This document shows, piece by piece, positions 27,835 to 35,372 of a DNA stretch of 64,000 nucleotides. The translations under genes and the position numbers were made by a program. A model generated the notes under the pieces. It ran no database searches, was not told the DNA's origin, and saw nothing but the letters and a program-made list of their open reading frames with translations. Within the stretch, counting starts at the first letter, position 1. Each line of letters begins with the position of its first letter. The stretch spans positions 62,001-126,000 of the forward strand of contig NZ_VTGY01000013.1 of NCBI RefSeq assembly GCF_009729075.1. The letters run 5' to 3'. This DNA comes from Mycolicibacterium sp. CBMA 226 (GTDB taxonomy: Bacteria; Actinomycetota; Actinomycetes; Mycobacteriales; Mycobacteriaceae).

Positions 27835-28717
27835 AGTCCGCCAGTTGTTCACCACACATCTCGCGGTATTGCTGCCACATGCGACGGCCCAACTCGCGCT
27901 GCCCGGCGGCACTGTAGTGCCGGTCCTCGGAGCTGTTGTACGAATCGCGAGGCCCCGGCGCGAAGGCGGTCAGCGGCCACCGGTTCGGCGTGTCGGCGTG
28001 GACGGCGTCGATCGCGGCGTAGGGCTTACCGCTCAGTTCCATCTCCTCGGGCACCATCTGGCCGAGGACGAACGGCAGGTCGTCGCCGTACCGCGCTCGC
28101 ATGTCGGCGACCAGGGCGTCGAACTTCGCCTGGTACTGCGCACCGGAGATCAGCGGCACGTCGGTCTCGCCCTGGTGCCACAGCACGGCGGCGATCTCAC
28201 TGCCCGGATAACGCGCCAGCGCCGCGTCGATGGCCGCCACCGCCCGGCGGTACAAATTCACCCGCGTCTCGCGGTCGGCCGGATCCCAGGTGTGCCCGTT
28301 CTTCGGGGTGAACGACGTGTCGCCCCGCGCACCGGGGATCAACAGGACCGGGCGACCGGTGGCCGCGGTGAGTTGTTTGGCGAAGGTCGGGCCGAAACCG
28401 ACGTATTTGCAAGGTATCTCGTGCAGCAGCGGCTGTGTCGCCAGTACTGCCGTCCCTTTGGACGGCCCGCACATGGCCCACTGGTGCACGAGCGGATGGG
28501 GCCGGTCCAGGCCGTCGGGGTCGACGGGCAACCCCATGCCGAAGGCGTTGGACTGACCAAGGATGGGCACGATCAGGTACGGCCGCTCGGGGGCGCCGAC
28601 GGCCGTGCCGCGGGGCGCGATCAGCCGTTTCACGATGCACTTGGCCTCGATCAGTAGCTGCTGACGAATCGGGCTGTCGCCGTCGGGATTACGTGGTCCC
28701 TTGCGCAGGACAGTCAT
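27821..28717 (-). CDS. Sialate O-acetylesterase-like (SASA/CE6) SGNH hydrolase
   Basis: A 298-residue SGNH hydrolase. Block I is ILGQSNAFGMG with the Ser nucleophile, block III-like is LWHQGETDVPL, and the C-terminal block is DRHYSAAGQRELG with the His. These are the marks of the SASA domain that removes O-acetyl groups from sugars. No signal peptide is clear at the N-terminus, so the cell location is uncertain. The ATG at 28717 lies inside the 3' end of lipase 2 (29-base overlap). Its place in the EPS operon suggests it trims acetyl groups from an EPS intermediate; this is inference. Confidence 0.82.
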   Translation of the reverse strand: MTVLRKGPRNPDGDSPIRQQLLIEAKCIVKRLIAPRGTAVGAPERPYLIVPILGQSNAFGMGLPVDPDGLDRPHPLVHQWAMCGPSKGTAVLATQPLLHEIPCKYVGFGPTFAKQLTAATGRPVLLIPGARGDTSFTPKNGHTWDPADRETRVNLYRRAVAAIDAALARYPGSEIAAVLWHQGETDVPLISGAQYQAKFDALVADMRARYGDDLPFVLGQMVPEEMELSGKPYAAIDAVHADTPNRWPLTAFAPGPRDSYNSSEDRHYSAAGQRELGRRMWQQYREMCGEQLADYAAR

Positions 28718-29945
28718 TGACCGCCTCGTCTCCCCTGAATCGTTCTGCCAGCCACCGCAATTGGCCCGGTCCGTCAATATCGCCGTGCCCACCGTCGGGC
28801 TGGAAATTCCAGACCACCGTACCGCCCAGCGAACACGCACGGGCGATGGCGGCCTTGGTCCACTCGGGATCCAGGAAGGTGTCCTTGCCGCCGTAGACCA
28901 CCGACATCGGCGCCGACAACCGTTGTTGCGGCAATGCCCAGTCCTGCAAGTAGCGACGCAGGCGGTCGGCGGCCGTGGCATCGATGGGCGACAGGTCGGT
29001 CGGCCCGATCTCATCGATGGCTGTGGCACGGTAGGCGGCGTCGGGTCCCGAGCACGCCGACAGCACCTTCCAGTACCGCGCCGCCGCGCCCCGGCGGTAG
29101 TCGTCGCGGTTCAGGTCGGGATGCAGCCTCGCCAGTGACTCGACGATCGCCTGGAACGCCGCTTCCTGATCCTTGGTCATGGTGCTGGGCTTGCCCTGGT
29201 CGAAGATGCCGGCCTTGTCGACGATGCCCGCCACATCCGCGGAGGGCACGCTGGCCGCCGCGCCGATCAGGTCGAGTTCGGGGGCATACGTGCGCGCCTG
29301 CTCGTCGGCGGCCCAGGCCGCGCCGCCGCCCTGCGAGCCGCCGAATACGGCCCAGCGGTTAGAGACGTCGCGGAAGGTATGGCGCAGGGCCCGGACCGAG
29401 TCGATGACGTTGCGGCCCGCGGTGCGGTTGTCGGTGTACGGATGGATACCGGGCGCGCCCAGCCCCTGGTAGTCGGCGAGCGCGACCGCGAAGCCGAGGT
29501 GGACGAATCCCTGCACGAAGACCACATTGCCGAGCAGATTCGCCGACAGCGACGGCGCGCAGGCCTGGTCTATACCCGTCGTGCCGTGGGCGAGCGCGAT
29601 GACGGGCCAGCCGCCGTCCGGCGCCTTGCCCAGTGGCGTGAACACCGATCCTGACACCACCGTCGGCACGTCGGTGTCACCTGACGTGGATCGGTAGACC
29701 ACCCGGGCGGCCTGCAGATCCTTGCCCTCCGGCGAGTTGGTCACCGCAGGCATCGTCATCGCACTGATCAGGCTGCCGGGGCCGGACGCCGTGAGGTCCG
29801 CGGTCCGGACCGGCACCGGATCACCGGCGCCACCGTGCCGCAGCACGTTCATGGCCCAGCTGCCGACCTGCCACATCACCGGCAAGGATGCCGCGATCAG
29901 GAGCACCGCGGCGAGCGCGGCGCCCCACTGGATCGCACGACGCAT
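28689..29945 (-). CDS. Secretory lipase-family alpha/beta hydrolase (paralogue 2)
   Basis: A 418-residue exported hydrolase with an N-terminal helix (GAALAAVLLIAASLPVMW). It keeps VVYRSTSG, GGWPVIALAHGT, ADYQGLGAPGIHPY, the nucleophile elbow FGGSQGGGAAW, Asp in YGGKDTFLD and His in GGHGDIDG. It is closest to paralogue 1 (shared ESLARLH-DLNRDDYRRG segment and near-equal C-terminal layout), so this pair is the younger duplication. It overlaps the esterase gene by 29 bases and follows lipase 3 by 41. Confidence 0.88.
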   Translation of the reverse strand: MRRAIQWGAALAAVLLIAASLPVMWQVGSWAMNVLRHGGAGDPVPVRTADLTASGPGSLISAMTMPAVTNSPEGKDLQAARVVYRSTSGDTDVPTVVSGSVFTPLGKAPDGGWPVIALAHGTTGIDQACAPSLSANLLGNVVFVQGFVHLGFAVALADYQGLGAPGIHPYTDNRTAGRNVIDSVRALRHTFRDVSNRWAVFGGSQGGGAAWAADEQARTYAPELDLIGAAASVPSADVAGIVDKAGIFDQGKPSTMTKDQEAAFQAIVESLARLHPDLNRDDYRRGAAARYWKVLSACSGPDAAYRATAIDEIGPTDLSPIDATAADRLRRYLQDWALPQQRLSAPMSVVYGGKDTFLDPEWTKAAIARACSLGGTVVWNFQPDGGHGDIDGPGQLRWLAERFRGDEAVNDCPAQGTT

Positions 29946-29986
29946 TCAGCACCACCCGGTGCAGTGCAGAGCCAAAGTCGGCGCGT

Positions 29987-31240
29987 TCACCGTCCGGCCG
30001 CCTGCGCTGATTCGAATGATTGGCAGCTGTTGGGCACTGGGACGCCGTCGAAGCGGTCTTTGATCCAATCGAAGGACATGGAGACATCGATGTCGGCGTG
30101 TCCCCGCGTGGGCTGGAACATGATGTCGATCACGTCGCCCAGATGGCACGCGGCGGAGAGCGCTTTGTTCGTCCAATCGGGCGGCAGCAGCGTGTCCTGG
30201 CCTCCGTACAGCACCAGCATGGGCGCCGACGCCGGTTCCTTCGGCAGGCTGCGCTTGGCAAGCAGCCCCTGCAGTGTCGCCTCCGCCTGCGGACTCGCGG
30301 GCCGCAGGTCGTCAGGCGTGATCGCGTCGATCGCGGCAGCGCGGGCGCTGGCATCCTCGGTACGGCACGAGGCGAGGACGTCCCAGTGCTGTGCGACATC
30401 GCCGCGGCGATAGTCCTGCAGGCTCAGTGACGGATTCTCCTTCGCCAGAGCGGCGAGGATCAGCTGAAGAACGGCGCCCTGCTCTTTCGACAGGCTGCCG
30501 GCGGCGGCCCCGGTGGCCAGCCCAGTGAGGTCGGTGGCCGGTGACACGCTGACGGTGGCGACGAGCGTCAGCCCGGTGCCATAGTGGGCAGCGAGTTCGT
30601 TTGCGGCCCAGGCGGCTTGGCCGCCCTGCGATATCCCGACGGCCAACCAGCGGTCCGATGACTCCGGCACCAGTTTGCGCGCGGCGCGCGCCGCGTCGAT
30701 GACGTTGTAGCCCTCGGTGGCGGCGTCGGCATACGGGTGCCCCGCGGTGCCGGGCCCGAGTCCCTGGTAGTCCGGCAGACTCACCACGTAGCCGGCCTTC
30801 ACGAGTGCGGTGATCGTCGGCGAGAGGCCGAGCAGCGTCGACGACCCCGACGGCCCGCACCCCTCTTCCACGCCGGACGTGGCGTGGCCGAAGACGATGA
30901 CGGGCCAGCCTCCCCGCGGAGGCGTGGCGTTCGGCACGAACACCGAGCCCGCCACCTCGGTGTGGTCGCCAGTGATCCCGGATGTCGACGTATACGCTAT
31001 GTGAGCGGCAAGCGACACCGCCGATTTGAGCCGCAGGTCAAGCGTGGGGATCGTCGACGCGGAAACCAGCGCACCGGGCACCCGGCCGGCGCCGGTGGTA
31101 TCGGGTTTGAGGTCGATCCCCGGGGTCGCGGCGGGCTTGTCCGCTTTCGGAGTGGAACTGCTTCCACAGCCCGACATGGTCACGCACACCACGGCAAGTA
31201 CAGCCACCGAAACCGCGCGCGGCAGTCGCGGCGAGATCAT
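29987..31240 (-). CDS. Secretory lipase-family lipoprotein (paralogue 3)
   Basis: A 417-residue lipoprotein. The signal peptide ends in VTMSGC, so it is lipid-anchored, unlike paralogues 1 and 2. The triad is intact: Ser in VGISQGGQAAW, Asp in YGGQDTLLP and His in RGHADID. It also has HIAYTSTSG, GGWPVIVFGHAT and PDYQGLGPGTAGHPY. The ATG at 31240 overlaps the stop of the Wzz-like gene by 4 bases (ATGA); the 192-codon upstream extension of the open frame is antisense or out-of-frame shadow and has no homology. It belongs to the same operon. Confidence 0.88.
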   Translation of the reverse strand: MISPRLPRAVSVAVLAVVCVTMSGCGSSSTPKADKPAATPGIDLKPDTTGAGRVPGALVSASTIPTLDLRLKSAVSLAAHIAYTSTSGITGDHTEVAGSVFVPNATPPRGGWPVIVFGHATSGVEEGCGPSGSSTLLGLSPTITALVKAGYVVSLPDYQGLGPGTAGHPYADAATEGYNVIDAARAARKLVPESSDRWLAVGISQGGQAAWAANELAAHYGTGLTLVATVSVSPATDLTGLATGAAAGSLSKEQGAVLQLILAALAKENPSLSLQDYRRGDVAQHWDVLASCRTEDASARAAAIDAITPDDLRPASPQAEATLQGLLAKRSLPKEPASAPMLVLYGGQDTLLPPDWTNKALSAACHLGDVIDIMFQPTRGHADIDVSMSFDWIKDRFDGVPVPNSCQSFESAQAAGR

Positions 31241-31905
31241 CCCGTCTCCCGGACGGTGGCGTCGTTGACCACCCGTTCCAGGTGTCGGCGACTCTGCACC
31301 CGGTCGCGGATCAGAGCGCGCGTGATCACCGCGAGCACCGCCAGTGCGAAACCGAGCACGGTCCCGATCATTAGGTAGGTCGACATCCCGCCGACCCGCT
31401 CGGTCGGACTGGCGTCGTCGACGATGGCGAGCGTCACGCTGGTGCCTGCGACCATCGCCAGCCGGTTGCCGACCGTGACCATGTTGGTGACGACCTCGTG
31501 CGCGATCTGCGTGGTCTGCTCGCGATCTGTACCGGTCACCGTGACATTCATCAACGCGGTGGCACCGGGGATGATGACGATCCGGGCGGCGAGTTCCTTG
31601 TCGGACTCGATCAGGCCCAGCTTCTGGATGATCGGAGCGGTTATCTGCGAGCTGGTGGCCAACTGCCGGTAGGTCTCCGTCAGACCGAGCATGTCGAGCT
31701 CGCCGTAATAGGCGTCGAGGGGCGTTGCGCTGCCCTCGGTCCTGACGAATACCGAGGCGGTCGATCGGTACTCGGGTTCCGAGTTGTTCCAGCTGACCCA
31801 ACTCGCCGCCGTGCACGCCAGGGTGGTGACGAGCACGAGAAGCCAGCTATTTCTGAGGAAGGACAGGTACTCGCGCACCCGCGGCGCTCCTGCGGGTGGG
31901 ATCAT
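31237..31905 (-). CDS. Wzz-type chain length determinant protein
   Basis: A 222-residue polysaccharide copolymerase with two helices (about residues 19-37 and 172-192) around an extracytoplasmic domain: EPEYRSTASVFVRT, LTETYRQLATSS and the proximal segment ending before the second helix. There is no cytoplasmic kinase domain. It sets or guides chain length in Wzx/Wzy or related EPS pathways. The ATG at 31905 overlaps the stop of lipase 4 by 4 bases; the ATG at 31920 is a less likely alternative. A second copolymerase with a kinase-like domain is encoded two genes upstream. Confidence 0.85.
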   Translation of the reverse strand: MIPPAGAPRVREYLSFLRNSWLLVLVTTLACTAASWVSWNNSEPEYRSTASVFVRTEGSATPLDAYYGELDMLGLTETYRQLATSSQITAPIIQKLGLIESDKELAARIVIIPGATALMNVTVTGTDREQTTQIAHEVVTNMVTVGNRLAMVAGTSVTLAIVDDASPTERVGGMSTYLMIGTVLGFALAVLAVITRALIRDRVQSRRHLERVVNDATVRETG

Positions 31906-33185
31906 GTCGCGCCCACACATACGTCGGCCACCCGCACACCGTCGAATCGCGCCTGCAGCCAGGCCAGCGCGTTCTGCATGATCTGGTCGTTGATCTGGTC
32001 GGTATCGCCGACTCCACGCATCATCACGATCTGTTGGCCTCGTGCGCAGGCCGCACCTGTCGCCTGCAGAACACCGGCAGCCGGAATCACAGTGGCGGCC
32101 GTTCCGAACGCCACCAGCACGGGCGGATCATCCGGTCCCGCATAGGGACTCGGCAACGCGACAATGCCCAGCCGGCGCTTCAGATCGGCGACCGCGGCTG
32201 CATCCCGCGCCTGGAAATCGCTCGGGGTCAACTGATTCAGGGCAAGCTGAGCAGCCGCGACATCGCGCGGGGCGCAATCGACCAACAGGTCCCATTGATC
32301 CTTGAGCTTTGCCGAGCGATATGCATCGAGGTCGAAGTCGGGCTGCATCGTCTTCAGGCTCTGCAGCATCCGAATCTGCAGCCGGTACTGATCGGCGGTT
32401 GCCAGCGCCGCGATTCGGTCCGGCGCGGCGAGCGGAGCCAGATCAGCGATTGGGTTGACCGCCACCGCGCCCACCATGTTCATTCCGGCGCCGTACGCGC
32501 CAACCCGCTCGGCTGCGGCCCAGGCGGCCAGTCCGCCTTCGCCGGCACCCAGCGCACCCCAGTTGGTACTTGTGGACGGTGCCGCGCGGTGGGTCGCACG
32601 AGCAGCGTCGATCATGTTGTTGCCGAGGGTGGGGGCATCAAGAATCGAATGCTGCTGGCCGTTGGGGCCTGGGTCGACACCCAGTCCCTGATAGTCGGAC
32701 ATCACGATCGCAAAACCACGGCGCAGGTAAACCGCCATGCCGCTGGAATAGCCCCAGAACTCCGGGGCAAGGGTCGGGGCACACTTCGACAGCATCCCGG
32801 TCGCCTCGTGACCCAACGAAATGATCGGCCAGCCACCCTTCGGCGCAGGCCCCGCCGGTATCGCCATCAGCGCGCTGACCTGGGTGGGTCGTCCGTCGAG
32901 GCCGCTGGTCGACCGGTACACGATCCGCGCCGCGGTGGCACCGGCCTCATCGAAGTTCCGGTCTCCCCGGACCGGCTTCACCTCGACGAGGGATCCGGGG
33001 CCGTCGTCGGTCAGATCGGCAGGCGGAAGTGGCTCCGAACCCGGGAATATCGGCGTGAAGGCACGAGTCGGATGGCTGTCGTCAGGTCTCGACGACACCG
33101 GACCCGACGGTCCGCACGCAGCCACAGCGGCCAGCACCGTGAACAGCGCAAGTACCGTGCGCCACAACTCGACCCGGCGTGTCAT
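31902..33185 (-). CDS. Lipase-family lipoprotein without catalytic triad (paralogue 4)
   Basis: A 427-residue lipoprotein (lipobox VAAC, Cys24). It keeps the family scaffold (DLTDDGPGSLVEV, IVYRSTSGLDGRP, GGWPIISLGHEATG, SDYQGLGVDPG), but the elbow is LGAGEGGLAAW: Gly215 stands for the Ser nucleophile (codon at 32541-32543). The Asp position reads FGTAATVIP and the His position RGVGDTD, where the paralogues have YGGQD and RGHAD. All three triad residues are lost while the frame is intact, so it is a probable pseudoenzyme, perhaps a binding or scaffold protein. Start at 33185 (alternative 33206); it follows the kinase-like gene by 7 bases. Confidence 0.85.
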   Translation of the reverse strand: MTRRVELWRTVLALFTVLAAVAACGPSGPVSSRPDDSHPTRAFTPIFPGSEPLPPADLTDDGPGSLVEVKPVRGDRNFDEAGATAARIVYRSTSGLDGRPTQVSALMAIPAGPAPKGGWPIISLGHEATGMLSKCAPTLAPEFWGYSSGMAVYLRRGFAIVMSDYQGLGVDPGPNGQQHSILDAPTLGNNMIDAARATHRAAPSTSTNWGALGAGEGGLAAWAAAERVGAYGAGMNMVGAVAVNPIADLAPLAAPDRIAALATADQYRLQIRMLQSLKTMQPDFDLDAYRSAKLKDQWDLLVDCAPRDVAAAQLALNQLTPSDFQARDAAAVADLKRRLGIVALPSPYAGPDDPPVLVAFGTAATVIPAAGVLQATGAACARGQQIVMMRGVGDTDQINDQIMQNALAWLQARFDGVRVADVCVGAT

Positions 33186-33192
33186 GGGACGG

Positions 33193-34698
33193 TCAGCGTG
33201 CCTCATCGCGGGAACCCGCGGGCTCCTGCGCAATCAGCGCCTCGGTCTTGGCCGGGTCTTCCTCGCTGATGACCGCGGAATCCTTCGGCGTGACCTTCGC
33301 GCGCCTCTTGCCATCAGCCGGCTTTTGCCCATCACCGCCGAAATGGATCTTGAACTCGACCGGTTCGTCGGTGGCAACAGAGCCGATCAGTACCGCGTTG
33401 GCAGACTTCAGTGTCTGGACCGCACGAGTCAGCGCGTTGGTCGTCGTATGACGGACCCGACCGACCAGCAGTGCACCGTCCGACAGTGCGGCGGCTACCG
33501 CGCCGTCGTTGTACTTGTTCAGCGGCGGCGTATCCACGACGACGTAGTCGTATTCGCCGGACAGCTCGGCGAACAGACTTTCCGTGTGTTCGCCGGCCCA
33601 CAGCTCGCCCGGACGCGGCGTGGCCGGCCCCGCGGGCAACACCGCGATCCGGTGCTGACCGACGGCTACCTCGGAGATGAGCCCCTCGGCCAGGGTGTTC
33701 TCCCCGACCAGGACGGTGCTCAAGCCACGATCGGCGGCACCCTCACGGGCCGCCGGGCTCAGGTCCAGTCGTTCCGCCACCGCGGGGTTTCGCAGGTCAC
33801 CGTCTACAAGCACCACGCGTTTGCCGGTCTCGGCAAGGACAGCGGCCAGATCGATGGCCACCGTGGTGCGCCCATCGGATGGCGACGGGCTGGCCACCGT
33901 GATTACCCGAGCAGCTTCGTCACGGTTTGCCGGAACGGTGAACCGCAAATTGTTCCGGAGCTCGCGAAGCGCCTCCGGGTAGGCCCCTTCGACGGTCAGG
34001 TCGACCACCGCGGCCTTGCTCCGCGCCGCGTCCGCGGGCAGCGCCCCCATGAGGAGCGAGTCGCTGGCATCGGCAATCCGCTCGCGGCCGCGCACCCGCC
34101 TGTCGAGGACCCCGAGCACGATCGCCACTACGACGCCGAGGAGCGTTCCGCCGGCGACGCCCAGTCCGATCCGGGTGATCACCGAATATCCCAGAGGCTT
34201 GGTCGGGTAGCCGGCCTCGTCCACCACGATGGCGCCGGCCGCGGGGCTGCCGCCGCGCCGGGAGGTCTCGAGCTCGGCGACCAGCCCAGCCAGCTGATCG
34301 GCGACCGCACCGGCATAGATCTGCGCTTGACCTGGGTCCTTGTCAGTGACCGAGACCTGCAGTAATACGGTCTTCGGCAGCGGGACGGCAGTGATCTTCG
34401 CCCGCAAGTCATTGGCCGAAATGTTGGCCTTCAACTGATCGACAGCGCGTGCTGCCACCTGTTCGCTCATGGCGAGGGTGGCGTAGGAGTTCACGCGGTC
34501 CTGAGAAAACAGGTTGTTCTGGTACGCCTCGGTGACCGAGGTGCCATTCTGCGTCGCCACAAATAGCGTCGCACTCGATTGGTACTCGCGATTGCCGAAC
34601 TGCCACCACGACCAACCCGCGATACCCCCGACCACCGCCAGGATCACAATCGCCCACCAGTACCGGCCGAACATTCGCAGGTACTCTTTGATCTCCAA
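33193..34698 (-). CDS. Wzz/BY-kinase-like polysaccharide copolymerase
   Basis: A 501-residue fusion of a Wzz copolymerase and a CpsD-like ATPase. Two helices (about 14-34 and 175-195) surround the extracytoplasmic domain (EYQSSATLFVATQNG). The cytoplasmic part has ASPSPSDGRTT where the Walker A lysine should be (Arg277, codon 33868-33870), Walker A' VVLVDGDLRNP and Walker B YVVVDTPPL. The tail (EPAGSRDEAR) has no tyrosine cluster. Kinase activity is therefore doubtful. The start is the TTG at 34698: it has AAGGGG 7 bases upstream and matches the usual N-terminus (LEIKEYLRM); the ATG at 34734 adds unrelated residues. First gene of the left EPS operon. Confidence 0.87.
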   Translation of the reverse strand: MEIKEYLRMFGRYWWAIVILAVVGGIAGWSWWQFGNREYQSSATLFVATQNGTSVTEAYQNNLFSQDRVNSYATLAMSEQVAARAVDQLKANISANDLRAKITAVPLPKTVLLQVSVTDKDPGQAQIYAGAVADQLAGLVAELETSRRGGSPAAGAIVVDEAGYPTKPLGYSVITRIGLGVAGGTLLGVVVAIVLGVLDRRVRGRERIADASDSLLMGALPADAARSKAAVVDLTVEGAYPEALRELRNNLRFTVPANRDEAARVITVASPSPSDGRTTVAIDLAAVLAETGKRVVLVDGDLRNPAVAERLDLSPAAREGAADRGLSTVLVGENTLAEGLISEVAVGQHRIAVLPAGPATPRPGELWAGEHTESLFAELSGEYDYVVVDTPPLNKYNDGAVAAALSDGALLVGRVRHTTTNALTRAVQTLKSANAVLIGSVATDEPVEFKIHFGGDGQKPADGKRRAKVTPKDSAVISEEDPAKTEALIAQEPAGSRDEAR

Positions 34699-34734
34699 GG
34701 TCGTGCCCCTTATTTCAGCAATGAGACAGCTCAC

Positions 34735-34740
34735 AGATTA
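34735..34740 (-). promoter_or_regulatory. Possible -10 box of the left EPS operon
   Basis: TAATCT on the minus strand, 36 bases before the TTG start of the kinase-like gene, leaving a short leader that contains the AAGGGG binding site. No good -35 seen. Confidence 0.3.
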
Positions 34741-34912
34741 ACGGCCGGGAACCGGACCGACCATTCGGTGCGCCACGGGTCCGGCAACCTGCTCAAGCTT
34801 AGCTGGTCGGACTGAGAACACAGTCGGCACGGACGCCCGTTTCGAGTCAATTCGGCAATCCTAAATCATCGGCCTGCATTCCGGCCGCGATCATGGCACT
34901 GGTCGGGTGACG

Positions 34913-34928
34913 ACCACGTGGACGTGGT
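34913..34928. promoter_or_regulatory. Inverted repeat between the EPS arms
   Basis: ACCACG-TGGA-CGTGGT: perfect six-base arms with a four-base spacer. A candidate operator for the divergent EPS promoters. Confidence 0.35.
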
Positions 34929-35372
34929 GCACACGTATCGCCATCACCGCACCGTAACCAGAACATGACAAGCGCGGTTCACGAAATGGGCGCACTCACG
35001 CCGAAATCCGCTTGGAAAAACAAGTATTCGTCGATAACCACATTCGCGACGCCCCCTGCCGACGCATTGCCACGGCGCCGTTTCGTAATCGGATGTTCTT
35101 TGCGATCCAGCCGATTGGTTACCTCGTGGGCCGGCGGCCGAATCCCGCCAATTCTCTTCATGGTCACCATGCCGCCCCGCCCATGGAACGGAATCATCGC
35201 TCCGGCGTGTTGAGAACCGCCATTTTTGACATTCCAAGTGCACGTCGCCGGGAAACGCCACCATCGGTTAACGCGACACGCCCAAGCAGATTCACAGCAA
35301 ATGCTCATCGCTGCTGCACACTGAGGGCGCGTTTGCTCCCTGCGACGCACTTCACAGGCGAAGGGCGGTTGC

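Larger units (their letters stand above)
34699..35372. other. Divergent control region of the EPS locus
   Basis: No gene is supported in these 674 bases between the kinase-like gene and the glycoside hydrolase gene. Small open frames here have no conserved features. The region is richer in A and T than the coding parts. It holds a likely -10 box for the left operon (34735-34740), an inverted repeat at 34913-34928 and a TTGACA at 35226-35231 that is a possible -35 towards the hydrolase, without a matching -10. It is the natural place for the main EPS switch. Confidence 0.55.

Noticed and set aside
30000..31816. 609-residue fusion reading through the Wzz gene into lipase 3
   Set aside because: The first 192 codons are out of frame in the Wzz gene. 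The lipoprotein signal starts at 31240.
34944..35264. 106-codon frame in the divergent EPS region
   Set aside because: No homology, no binding site, odd composition; treated as non-coding control DNA.
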